A model generated the notes under the pieces. It was not told where the DNA came from. It worked only from the letters and a program-made list of their open reading frames with translations, and searched no databases. Positions 33,042-44,100 of a stretch of DNA of 64,000 bases are shown piece by piece; position 1 is the stretch's first letter; each line of letters starts with the position of its first letter. A program made the translations under genes and the position numbers. Source of the stretch: Volvox africanus (taxonomy: Eukaryota; Chlorophyta; Chlorophyceae; Chlamydomonadales; Volvocaceae); assembly GCA_030268105.1 (NCBI GenBank), contig BSDZ01000050.1:1-64000 (forward strand). The letters are read 5' to 3'.

Positions 33042-34283
33042 CTATTCGGGCTTAGGGCCCAACGGCGGCAGCAACGGACAATCCTTGGTAGGATGGCTCT
33101 CCGTGCACTGTAGGCAAACATTGACCGCTTTCTGACGTTCGAACTCGGAACGATTGCAATTCCATTTTGGCATCAACAGGTCATCCGTGCGAGTCCGCTT
33201 TGCATCGGGGTCAGGGCGCTGTGCGGCTGCCGTCGACGGCGCGCCCCCACGTTTCCTGCTCTTAGCTGGGTCCGAGCTCGGACCTGCTCTTCCTGACCCG
33301 TGGACACCTGAGCTAGCGCCCCCTCGCGCCTTGCGCTGTCTGTTGCTGTGTCGCACCGTGACAACAGATGCAGGACGAGTAGCTCCAAGTTCCTGGTCCA
33401 GAGCCACAGCTTCCCCAAGCGGATCCTGCGCTTGCACAGCATTTGCACGAGGGGTAGATTTGACTTCTTCCTCACCGGCAAGGAGTCGTACCTCTGTCCC
33501 CCTAGCAAATGTTACCAAGGCGTCGTACGACCTGAACGGCACCCCAGACAATTCAGTAGCGCACCATTTAGCCAAAAGTTTCGTTAGGCCTCGCTTAAAC
33601 CAAAAGACACGCTCATTCTTGGTGAGGTCAGCGATGGGGGTCACTAGTGCTTCGAAGTGTGACTGGTATGCAGGTACATTTTCGCCCCGACGCATGTGAT
33701 ATGTACCGGCTGCCAAAACCTTGCGAGCCTCAACATCACGTGCGTGCACCTCAGTAGCAAACCGTGCGAGCAGAGCGGAAATCAACTCGTCAAACGTGTA
33801 GTCAATCCGGGCGTTGGTCCATTCATCGTACCAGTCCTTCGCCGCACCCTCGAGGGTGTTGCCAACGAAGAGACACCTGATACCATCATTATCGCCACCA
33901 TGCACCGCCTGGAGATACTTCTTAGCATCGCGCACGTACGTACGAGTTGAATCGGCTATGGTTGGGCCGGGTGTCTTAAGGTTTTCATTCAGCGAGATTT
34001 TAAGCCTAGGTACGGGAATTGTCAATCTCATCACCTCGGGAATGGCAGCATGCCCTTGCGTTTGAGGTAGAGGAAGACCCCATGGATCAGCAGCGTTGTC
34101 CATATTCGTATTAACTGCTGAACGCGGCACAATTAAGTGGGCAGGGGTCTGAAGGACAAGAGGTTCTAGAGCAGCTCGCGTGCCAACAGTCTCAAGACCT
34201 CTATCCGTAGCTCTAGCAGCCACAACAAATTCGGGTTGGCTTGCTAAGGTAGTAAGCGGCGTATCGTTGCGTCCCGCAGACAT
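33042..34283 (-). CDS. gag: gag of element K, intact
   Basis: A 413-codon ORF from ATG at 34283 (MSAGRNDTPLTTLASQPEF) to UAG at 33042. It contains the capsid-like region (RTYVRDAKKYLQAVHGG; FVGNTLEGAAKDWYDEW; LISALLARFATEV), a basic Ser/Gly-rich segment (GSGRAGPSSDPAKSRKRGG) and one CCHC knuckle (CLQCTESHPTKDC). It is the particle protein of the retrotransposon. The UAG is followed by GGG, and pol continues in the same frame, so a Gag-Pol protein could be made by readthrough. Length equals the gag at 57552. Confidence 0.93.
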   Translation of the reverse strand: MSAGRNDTPLTTLASQPEFVVAARATDRGLETVGTRAALEPLVLQTPAHLIVPRSAVNTNMDNAADPWGLPLPQTQGHAAIPEVMRLTIPVPRLKISLNENLKTPGPTIADSTRTYVRDAKKYLQAVHGGDNDGIRCLFVGNTLEGAAKDWYDEWTNARIDYTFDELISALLARFATEVHARDVEARKVLAAGTYHMRRGENVPAYQSHFEALVTPIADLTKNERVFWFKRGLTKLLAKWCATELSGVPFRSYDALVTFARGTEVRLLAGEEEVKSTPRANAVQAQDPLGEAVALDQELGATRPASVVTVRHSNRQRKARGGASSGVHGSGRAGPSSDPAKSRKRGGAPSTAAAQRPDPDAKRTRTDDLLMPKWNCNRSEFERQKAVNVCLQCTESHPTKDCPLLPPLGPKPE

Positions 34284-34592
34284 GGAACACGAGACAATAC
34301 CCTAAGCTTGCATAGTAGAAGACGACTTCTACCGCAAAGTCAAAGCTAGAGTACAAAACGATTCGGTGAGCCTACCGATAGTACTCTTGAGGATATTTAG
34401 CAAATTCAGCAAGCATTTGCCCAGCTGAGTTCGAATCTCCGTAGTTTGAGCGATAAGAATCTCCAACTGGTCCGGGTGCAAGCCGGTCTCAGTCCTTGCG
34501 GCAAGCAATGCCGGAGCACTGAGATTACCTGCGACTCAGAGCGTACACTTACACAACAAGTGCAGCAATTTAGACCAAAGCAATCAAAACAA

Positions 34593-34688
34593 TTACAAAC
34601 TGGAAGCAGCGGCGTCCAACACGGCGCGGCCCAGGTCTTCGGTGAAGGTATCTAGCGGTCCACGTGGTTCATCGCTGGTACTCGCCAT
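34593..34688 (-). CDS. Leader ORF of element K
   Basis: MASTSDEPRGPLDTFTEDLG start, 31 codons, ending SSL-TAA. Substitutions relative to the other copies keep the frame. Confidence 0.6.
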   Translation of the reverse strand: MASTSDEPRGPLDTFTEDLGRAVLDAAASSL

Positions 34689-34755
34689 GGAAAGAACCTA
34701 CTTCCGATTTGACACAAAGAGACAGTTAGGCAACGAACCTGTCTCGATACCAATT

Positions 34756-35560
34756 TGTTGTACCTCTCCTTTGGGTTTGCTCATAAGTATCTGCGCGTCT
34801 GAAGACTTTTGATACCGATGCGCGAGCACTTGCAAGTACAGCAAGGCAATCGAGAGCAAACAAAGACAGCGGAAGACTTCAAGATGAAGAGAGATATAAC
34901 TTACAATCTTACAGACCGAAGCAATGCAATGGACGTGATCGCCGTCAGCGCCGGAAGTAAGCAATCATCACGCGGCGGTGACAAGCGAAGTTCAGGCTTA
35001 GCTCGGGCTAAGTATAAGAGCGATTAGCAATAATAATGTTGAACACAGAAAAAAAAATGTCTTATCTTGCTTAGCCGTCCTCGCATCTGTTATACTCGTA
35101 GCATCGCAATGCCGTACGATTCACACTAGGAGGCCGATCCTAAGTGTGACAACCCTACTGCGTATAGGTGATGTTCATGTATAACAACCGATAAGCCTTT
35201 CCAGCATTCGCATGATGCAAGGGTCCGAATAACGATATTCGGTTGCAAGGCATGTATTGCGACGAGTGCGGCGTTCCCGACGTACGCTACAATGAAGTAA
35301 TATTATATCAAATAATATTACTTATCGTTCCATAGCACGAGCATAATGCGCGCTTTGATTATTCATGCATGTTAGGCGGATCAGCCATGATGCGATGTCG
35401 CAGTGTATAATGGTAACATGCCAAACATATATAAATGTATGCAAATACATTTATGTCATGCAAGTTCATTCATATGCATCGATCATTCATCAAGTTAGCT
35501 CATCGCCTTGTAGCGTCGCATTGACCTACGCATTGGCGGGAAACGAACCGTAGCACAACA
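34756..35560 (-). repeat. 5' LTR of element K
   Basis: An 805-bp LTR with PBS complement at 34739-34753 on its inner side and the duplication TATTG on its outer side. A short A-rich indel (AAAAAAAAATG, about 35049) replaces bases present in the sister LTR at 25368. Confidence 0.92.
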
Positions 35561-35562
35561 TA

Positions 35563-36348
35563 TTGCACCAGGTTCACGTGGCCACGTCGCGTTTTCGTCA
35601 CTGAGTTCCACTGCTTGCGGTTGCAGAGAGTCGTGGATGTACCACCGGTCCTTGTGTTTTCGTACCTTGTGATTGCATGACCTGTGAGGTGTACGAGGAA
35701 GCCCCAGTTGCGTGCGTGTTCTGGCAGTTGGTGTAGTACGCTGCTTAACGTCACATTGGGTTTTATTTCCTGTCCACTCCCTATGGAGGCAACATGCAGG
35801 TGTGCGGAGTCATTTCTTTGCTGTGCAGTTCGCACCGGCACGTTGTAGCGTAGGTACGGATTGATTGCCAGCGTTGAGAAGTTGCCTGTGTTTTGGTTGT
35901 GGGTTAGTCGCCATGTGGCGGCTGCATTGTGGAGTTCCGGGTCAGCCATGTGTTGCAGCATTATACGACAGTATTGCAGTACGTGCTGTGGGTCGATGTA
36001 TGGTCCCCCTAGTAGGTTGTTTATGGTGTGGATCATGCAGAGCTCTTTCTGCTGTTGCTCGTGGTAAAGGGTGTCATCTGGGTTGTGCGGGTTTGTCATT
36101 ATCGGCCATGTGACTTGTTTTGATGGGGCCCCGGGCCCTGTTAGCCGCCACACTCGTGTGTTGCTAAGGGGATGGGGTCGCTCGGTTCGCATGGTTTCAT
36201 CTTGTGGGCCCACACATTGGGTGCTTTCCGTTCCTTCAGGGTGTCCCTCTATCCCTGGAGCGGAGTCTCTATCCCAACAGGCAATCATTATCAGTGTAAC
36301 GATGAGGATTATTGTGGCACCAAATATCGTGTTCTGTGGTATCGCCAA
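35563..36348 (-). CDS. Element G: membrane-anchored Josephin-type cysteine protease
   Basis: From ATG at 36348, 262 codons to the point of the LTR insertion. Residues 8-25 are hydrophobic (a signal anchor). Residues 95-120 match the Josephin (ataxin-3 type deubiquitinase) signature: Gln, then LCMIHTINNLLGGPY, with Cys104 as the catalytic Cys. HAITRY (His224) and QWNSV (Asn248) are candidates for the remaining catalytic residues. Josephin enzymes cleave ubiquitin chains or ubiquitin-like links; the anchor suggests work at a membrane. In the uninterrupted element the next codon was TAA, so the protein itself is complete; the insertion only changed the tail (the frame now runs to 35500). It starts 45 bp after the membrane-protein ORF. 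Confidence 0.72.
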
Positions 36349-36392
36349 GCCGGCTATCAGATAGATGTGTATCAGCCAGCTTGCATGTCCCT

Positions 36393-37133
36393 TTAGCCCT
36401 TCAGGCCTTTACCAATTGCGGGGATACTGATCGACAGAATGGAGGCCGTTGGGGCTGCTGTGGCCAGCTGTACACATAGTGTGACCAGTGTGGCTGCTGA
36501 CACCATTATCTGCCTAGTCGCCGATGGGTGCTGACCTGCCCACTTGATTGTTTCAGCAGCATAGATTGCGCAGGCGAGAGCAAGGTCTCTTGCTACGGGT
36601 ACGGCGCTGGCTGCTATTCGTGTAGTGAAGTGTCGTAAAACCCAAATCAGTCCAACTGTTAGTAATGTTAAATGGATGGCTAAGTCCAGTGGTCTCAGTG
36701 CTACTGCACAGGCGAGGGGCACTGACAGCATAGCCGCAAGTAGGATCGTGTTGCCTGTCTGTTGCATGGATCTCCCTTTGCTTCGGTTCCACTGTCTTGC
36801 TGCTCTATTGACTTTGTAGAGTGCATACGTTACCCCAAGGCCGGCAATGATACTGTACCCAATGAGGATCGTAATTTCGAGATCGTACAGCAGTGCTTTG
36901 ATGGTATGGGAAATTAGGTGCCCACCTGCGCGCATTACATCCCCTGGCAGGTGCACCCCAGTCAGTGTGCTTCTTCCCCGCATAAGATAAGGCAGAAAGG
37001 CTTTCCGGATGCCATGTGATGCGATCCATGGGCTAGCCAATCCAAGCATCGTCCCTGCAGTCAAAGATGGCGAGTTCTGGTGTGTGTAATGCACTTGTGG
37101 GGCATTCACTGTACGACAAAGGTTGTCCAGCAT
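36393..37133 (-). CDS. Element G: multi-span membrane protein, family unknown
   Basis: 246 codons from ATG at 37133 to TAA at 36393-36395. Hydrophobic stretches lie at about residues 86-106 (ITILIGYSIIAGLG), 129-147, 150-167, 183-198 and 208-228. A basic loop (KVNRAARQWNRSKGR) follows the first, which suggests a cytoplasmic loop. Upstream it continues in the same frame, past one TGA, into a 29-codon stretch and then, past a second TGA, into the secreted-protein ORF. The two may once have been one protein: signal peptide, ectodomain and membrane region. I do not recognise a family; an envelope-like role is possible but unproven. Confidence 0.5.
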   Translation of the reverse strand: MLDNLCRTVNAPQVHYTHQNSPSLTAGTMLGLASPWIASHGIRKAFLPYLMRGRSTLTGVHLPGDVMRAGGHLISHTIKALLYDLEITILIGYSIIAGLGVTYALYKVNRAARQWNRSKGRSMQQTGNTILLAAMLSVPLACAVALRPLDLAIHLTLLTVGLIWVLRHFTTRIAASAVPVARDLALACAIYAAETIKWAGQHPSATRQIMVSAATLVTLCVQLATAAPTASILSISIPAIGKGLKG

Positions 37134-37223
37134 TCAACCAGCAACGTTCACACCTCCTTGGGCTGTGACCTTGATGTCAGGTGGTTGTTTGATGGATCTC
37201 CTTAGATGTCCCCATAATCCTAT

Positions 37224-37919
37224 TCATTGCTTATGGTGGGCTTCGTTGGTTACCAGGTCGTTCGCCTGCAAGTTTCTTAGGTCTTCCACGTCCTTGCCTT
37301 CGTAGTTGCGGCATTTTCCAGAGACCATTCTAGTGTTGCAATTTGTGATTGCAATGATGTATTTTTCTGTTAGGTGTATACAGTCAGAAGCTGCTCCTCG
37401 AGAAGGGTAGTCTGTTCCAGGTGTCCTTCTGTAGGTTCTGTTTGTAACGTATCTTAGAGAATTATCAGGTCTGTGGAATGCTTTTTCACAGACTTCGCCA
37501 TCTGCTGGGCAAGAGTTGCTCTGGCTGTGGTCCTCCTTCAGACCCATAGCCTGGTCGTCACGAGCTGACTCTGAGAAGTAGGGATATGCATTTACGGCCT
37601 TTTGCTTGGTCTCAGTTGGTGGTGAAGCCTGGGCTTCCCTGATTTGAATAATTGGCAGCATCCAGTCGTGACTTATAATGATGTTGAAATTAAATTGTTT
37701 GGTGCGTTCTTTTCGTGACCCCTCCGGCAATCGCGTCCCACATGTGGCACGTTCCTGCACGTTCGTCGATTGACAAGGGGGGGGGTGACAGGAAAACACG
37801 GGTTCCACCGCTGCCGGAGCCAGGCTGTCACAGAACGCTGTTATCAGCTTGTAGAGTGTTAGGCATAACAGAACGCGGCAGATTGCAGTCTTTCGCCTCA
37901 CCTTTTGCTGACTTACCAT
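37224..37919 (-). CDS. Element G: predicted secreted, cysteine-containing protein, family unknown
   Basis: 231 codons from ATG at 37919 to TGA at 37224. Residues 12-30 form a signal-peptide-like hydrophobic core (CRVLLCLTLYKLITAFC). The rest is hydrophilic with about ten cysteines and an NRT glycosylation sequon. The start ATG overlaps a perfect splice-donor sequence (ATG-GTAAGT), so a spliced alternative start cannot be excluded. No known family recognised. Confidence 0.45.
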   Translation of the reverse strand: MVSQQKVRRKTAICRVLLCLTLYKLITAFCDSLAPAAVEPVFSCHPPPCQSTNVQERATCGTRLPEGSRKERTKQFNFNIIISHDWMLPIIQIREAQASPPTETKQKAVNAYPYFSESARDDQAMGLKEDHSQSNSCPADGEVCEKAFHRPDNSLRYVTNRTYRRTPGTDYPSRGAASDCIHLTEKYIIAITNCNTRMVSGKCRNYEGKDVEDLRNLQANDLVTNEAHHKQ

Positions 37920-37980
37920 TTTTAAATTTCAGCAGCTCGCCTTGTTGTTATTGGAAGCTTTTATGTTATATTACTCAAAA

Positions 37981-38043
37981 ACTAGTTTATTAACAAATAC
38001 TCCATCCTTGCGACCCTGCTTACAAACTCGACGAGGAAAAAAC
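37981..38043 (+). pseudogene. Short Ty3 pol remnant
   Basis: TTATTAACAAATACTCCATC and the following bases align with element F at about 20010-20066 ([14 protein letters not shown] region). It is about 60 bp, diverged, and marks the right edge of element G. Confidence 0.6.
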
Positions 38044-38136
38044 AATTTGTAATTCGTGATATTGCTATATACGCAAATAATAATGTCAGGGCGGAGCTTC
38101 TCAGTCATCAAAACGCTTCACATACATATTGTGTGT

Positions 38137-41100
38137 TCATGAGCAAACGGAGATTGCAGGCAGTGGGACCGAATCACAAATATACACTTCATAAAAGCCC
38201 AACATATAATGTCCACAGAAAGCGATGATCTGGTCCGTAGACCATGAATTGCAATTTCCATAAATGGAAGCCGCACATTCATCACTAGAATAGCCGTATT
38301 TTTTCCTCAGTTCTGAGATGACTTTGTTAATTTTATCACAGCCCGCTTGGGATGTGGCCCACACTGCACTGTTGCACATGACGGGATAGCTACTGGGAAC
38401 CTCACCAAAGCAAAAGAATAAATCACTTAAGGAGTATCCATCAGCACATTTAGGGATGCACATCCCATACACTTCATCATAGCCGCTCTTGCAGGGAGGA
38501 GAGATGTAGTAACCTTCTTTGCGGTTGTAGGCTTTTCGAAGGCAGAAAGAACCTGCATCTGTATGTACATGTAAGCGGGTGGTCGTGCATAGGGACCAAA
38601 TCCCAATTGGAAATCGTTAGCTGGAGTTTAATCCAAGCTGAGCAAGCAATTCATGGATCTAGCTTTCAGATACATACAGGTACAGTGAGACCCATCGCAG
38701 TAATATGCACTGGTGGTGAAAGATGGATGTCTGCCCACTCCAAATAATCACCAGCCATCGATCTGCAGCAGGTGATGAACGAATCAACAAACCCTAAAAC
38801 CCTAAGCCAGCATAACTGGCCTCAGATGAACTTCTCGTGCCTAAACATCACCTGTTTAAACATCTTGTGTTTCCCAATTTACCTGGTGATGGTAGTGATG
38901 GTGATGGGGGTGGTGGTGATGGAGGAGGTGGTGATGGGGGTCCACTTGCCTGCGACCAGCAGTGAGGGAATGCACCAGCCAGAAAAATAGTAAGGCAGGA
39001 TGGTGTACCATTGCACGTGCTTCATTCTGTGCACCGACCATGCATGTGAGGAATACCCAGTATTATTAGGCAGCCGCCTCACGGCCATCAGTTGCACGAT
39101 GATATTAATTTCAGTTGATAACGTAATCAACTGGCTAGGTATATAATTCTGGATCATGATAGCCTGCAAATTAAGGCTGTCCTATAATATGGCGGCACAC
39201 TAAACCTATAAATACACACTAAAAAATATATATATATATAGACAACTAGAGACATGTGAGCGAGGCGGCGGTTGGAATAATAGTTGTGATGTCGTTTCAG
39301 CAACCACCTACGATGACATAGACGGGTCACTCAAACAGACAATTATGAGCAACCTAATGATTCCCAACTACCACATACAAACCCTTACACCGATGGGGGT
39401 GGTGGTGGTGAGTGTTACATATTACATACCACAAGGAGCAATTATCTGTTGATGCAAACAACTGTGCAGCGTTAGGCAGGTAGGTGGAAAGGTTGGGTAT
39501 GCGGTATACATAGAATAGGAAAGTGGGTATGAAGATACCCACCCTGAAGCAGACTTTGTCCACATATGTGCTTGTATTTGTAGGTCCACAAACGCCAGTC
39601 AGTGGGTTAAGCTTCAAGTAACAGTAGTTGCCATCTGTGTGAACAAAGAACTCGCATCTTGAGTCTTGACTGCATGCATTACTGCAACTCTGTAGACTGA
39701 TGTTTGTGGCAAAGGAAGGACACGCTTTGGCGATGTCACCCACGTGGTCTCCTTTTACGTCATAATCTGCAGCACATTGGTACTGGCCACCTGCATCGAT
39801 CCACACACACATCAAGAGCGGAGGGCATACAATCTCAAAGGCACGACATTTGGCTCTTCAGAATTTATCTCAGGACACAACCAACATACATTATACATCC
39901 GAGGAAAAATAATGATCCCATATTTCATCGGCCCAAATTGAAGTTGCTGTGGTGAAGTCAGTATGGGGCTGGGTGGCACCTGTATACATGAGGATTATGA
40001 TATCCATCGTCATCATAGTGACTTGCTTGCAAGCCCACTGTGATAGGAGATTTCTATTGGACGTCACTGAACCTCTGCTGTGTGGCATCCACCACTCACC
40101 GCCTAATGATGAATAAATGCGCGTAAACCTTTACCCCCTTTACATCCTCGGGGCCCAGCTGTTTATCAAAACTGCTACAAATAAGATCAACATTGGGACC
40201 CCAGGGGCCAGGGAAAGAATGCTGCACCCACCTTCACACTTATTATTCCAGTCAGCACACATGATACGCCAAACACACATCATTTTGTGTCTTCAAATTA
40301 GTGCAGAGTTGCTTGAGGAGGTATAGAGTTGTAGCCCTCTCCCCAAACCACCATACAGAGTGTGTAGATGCATGCCCATCAACATGCAGCTGCTGATTGA
40401 ACTTATCCTATCTTGTGCGCGACCCCCGACCTATCTACCTACCATGCGTACTTTCCACCCAGGCCGTCCCTACCCTGCTGGCTCTATCTGGATCCCTGCA
40501 ACACCAGCCTTTGATGACCTTAACTCCCTGACCTATCCCTTGACCTATTTTGACCTCGATTGATCTCTTGATTTTGATGAATAGCTTCGTTCCTATACCA
40601 TGGCCTGTACATACCATAGTTTGGGCGCACGAAGCAAAGTACATCCACGTAGTTTGGGCTGTAGTTATTGCTTCCAGCGGTTCCATTAAGAAACGAATAC
40701 TTAAGATAGCACTTGCGGTCAAGAGTTCGCACAGAAAAGGTACACCTGTAGGAATGATCAATTTGCAGTTGCAAATGAAATGTACACCCAGTTGCATGCA
40801 TGCATGTATGCTTTATGCATGAACCATATGTATGCATGGGATACATGTACAATGCACTGCATGACATATGTATATACGTACTTTATAATGGACCATGCTC
40901 TAATAACAAGAAAGAGCTCACCAGAAAGAGCTTACATCAGGATTAGATGTCCTAATCATGATCACGATACTACACTTACACATTACACCGCATTGCATAG
41001 TATACACATACTTCATGCGCGCGCATACACACACACACACACACACAAGGCATACTAATACGTGACATACAAGAATGAATGAATGATGCACCTTCAGGGC

Positions 41101-44100
41101 ATTCTTTTAAACATTGTCGAGACATTTTATTTGTTTGGTCCTCCACATATGTTTATATACATATATACATGTATACGTGTATATATAAATATATATACAT
41201 ACCTAGTATTCGCGCCCTGTCACTCAAGCGACATTAGATGATGATGCAAATAAATTGTGCAGATGAATGCATGACCAGTTCAGGAAAGCATGCATGCCAG
41301 CTATGGAACTACATCTGCTAAGCGTAATACGTAACGACTGTCGTGCATGCACGATGCATATACATACTCATGATAAGGCAGCGAGCATCATATGTTATAC
41401 CTATATACCTACATGGGCTCATTGTAACACTCCTGGCGACAAGCGAGATAGTCGACTGTTTGGTTAATGATTCGAATGTCCTTTCCAAGGAAGTCAATTT
41501 TAGCGTAGCAGCCCCAAGGCAGAGCTGGTGCTACAGGCGGTGATGGTGGTGGTGGTGATGCCAGAAGCGGTTTAGGAGGTGGTTGAGGCCGCGGTAAAGG
41601 AAGCTGTGGTGGAGGTGGTGATGGTGGCTTCGGTGATGGGGGTGGTGGTGATGGGGGTGGTGGTGATGTGGGAGGTGGTGATGGGGGTCCACTTGCCTGC
41701 GACCAGCATTGATGGAATGCACCAGCCAGGAAAATAGTAAGGAAGGATGGTGTACCATTGCACGTGCTTCATTCCGTGCACCGATCATGCATGTGAGGAA
41801 TACCCAGTATTATTAGGCAGCCGCCTCACGGCCATCAGTTGCACGATGATATTAATTTCAGCTGATAACGTAATCAACTGGCTAGGTACATTATTCTAAA
41901 TCACAACAACCTGCAAAGTAAGGTGGTGCTTAGTAGCTGTCCAGTAATATGGCGGCACACAAAACAAATTAACACGCACTCAATAAAGAATATATAGACG
42001 ATCAAAAACACGTGAGCGAGGCGGCAGTCGGAATAACGAAGGCCGCCATGTGGATGAAGGTTGCCACGGCCGCCGGATGCATGAGAATCGGCGACAGACT
42101 GGTGAAAACAGCCCCAAATGAATGTCGTACAGTATAAATAATCTGTACATAGGCACTACAGCGCAATGCCAGAATTCATGAGGCCTTTTTAAGCGACCAC
42201 CTACGATGACATAGACGGGTCACTCAAACAGACAATTATGAGCAACCTAATGATTCCCAACTACCACATACAAACCCTTACACCGATGGGGGTGGTGGTG
42301 GTGAGTGTTACATATTACATACCACAAGGAGCAATTATCTGTTGATGCAAACAACTGTGCAGCGTTAGGCAGGTAGGTGGAAAGGTTGGGTATGCGGTAT
42401 ACATAGAATAGGAAAGTGGGTATGAAGATACCCACCCTGAAGCAGACTTTGTCCACATATGTGCTTGTATTTGTAGGTCCACAAACGCCAGTCAGTGGGT
42501 TAAGCTTCAAGTAACAGTAGTTGCCATCTGTGTGAACAAAGAACTCGCATCTTGAGTCTTGACTGCATGCATTACTGCAACTCTGTAGACTGATGTTTGT
42601 GGCAAAGGAAGGACACGCTTTGGCGATGTCACCCACGTGGTCTCCTTTTACGTCATAATCTGCAGCACATTGGTACTGGCCACCTGCATCGATCCACACA
42701 CACATCAAGAGCGGAGGGCATACAATCTCAAAGGCACGACATTTGGCTCTTCAGAATTTATCTCAGGACACAACCAACATACATTATACATCCGAGGAAA
42801 AATAATGATCCCATATTTCATCGGCCCAAATTGAAGTTGCTGTGGTGAAGTCAGTATGGGGCTGGGTGGCACCTGTATACATGAGGATTATGATATCCAT
42901 CGTCATCATAGTGACTTGCTTGCAAGCCCACTGTGATAGGAGATTTCTATTGGACGTCACTGAACCTCTGCTGTGTGGCATCCACCACTCACCGCCTAAT
43001 GATGAATAAATGCGCGTAAACCTTTACCCCCTTTACATCCTCGGGGCCCAGCTGTTTATCAAAACTGCTACAAATAAGATCAACATTGGGACCCCAGGGG
43101 CCAGGGAAAGAATGCTGCACCCACCTTCACACTTATTATTCCAGTCAGCACACATGATACGCCAAACACACATCATTTTGTGTCTTCAAATTAGTGCAGA
43201 GTTGCTTGAGGAGGTATAGAGTTGTAGCCCTCTCCCCAAACCACCATACAGAGTGTGTAGATGCATGCCCATCAACATGCAGCTGCTGATTGAACTTATC
43301 CTATCTTGTGCGCGACCCCCGACCTATCTACCTACCATGCGTACTTTCCACCCAGGCCGTCCCTACCCTGCTGGCTCTATCTGGATCCCTGCAACACCAG
43401 CCTTTGATGACCTTAACTCCCTGACCTATCCCTTGACCTATTTTGACCTCGATTGATCTCTTGATTTTGATGAATAGCTTCGTTCCTATACCATGGCCTG
43501 TACATACCATAGTTTGGGCGCACGAAGCAAAGTACATCCACGTAGTTTGGGCTGTAGTTATTGCTTCCAGCGGTTCCATTAAGAAACGAATACTTAAGAT
43601 AGCACTTGCGGTCAAGAGTTCGCACAGAAAAGGTACACCTGTAGGAATGATCAATTTGCAGTTGCAAATGAAATGTACACCCAGTTGCATGCATGCATGT
43701 ATGCTTTATGCATGAACCATATGTATGCATGGGATACATGTACAATGCACTGCATGACATATGTATATACGTACTTTATAATGGACCATGCTCTAATAAC
43801 AAGAAAGAGCTCACCAGAAAGAGCTTACATCAGGATTAGATGTCCTAATCATGATCACGATACTACACTTACACATTACACCGCATTGCATAGTATACAC
43901 ATACTTCATGCGCGCGCATACACACACACACACACACACAAGGCATACTAATACGTGACATACAAGAATGAATGAATGATGCACCTTCAGGGCATTCTTT
44001 TAAACATTGTCGAGACATTTTATTTGTTTGGTCCTCCACATATGTTTATATACATATATACATGTATACGTGTATATATAAATATATATACATACCTAGT

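Larger units (their letters stand above)
25368..35560 (-). mobile_element. Composite Ty3/gypsy insertion K (with J nested) inside element G
   Basis: The outer ends are family 1 LTRs at 25368-26015 and 34756-35560, flanked by a perfect duplication TATTG (25363-25367 and 35561-35565). These two LTRs share sequence variants (GAAGAC, CAATCGAGAGCAAACAAAG, TAAGAGCGATTAGCAAT) that the LTR at 31438-32269 lacks, so they belong to one element, K. A second element, J, lies inside. A deletion removed the 3' ends of J and much of K, fusing the pol of J to the left LTR of K at 26015/26016. Confidence 0.9.

Noticed and set aside
39354..39542. Extension of the 153-codon ORF beyond VCFR in each unit
   Set aside because: A GTGGGT donor follows the last conserved Cys and the phase matches the next linker exon; the extra residues are intronic.
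41531..41788. His-rich open frames (HHHHPHHHH) in each 2,893-bp unit
   Set aside because: They are a different frame of the GGTGATGGGGG repeat. The frame that joins flanking exons in phase is the Pro-rich linker.
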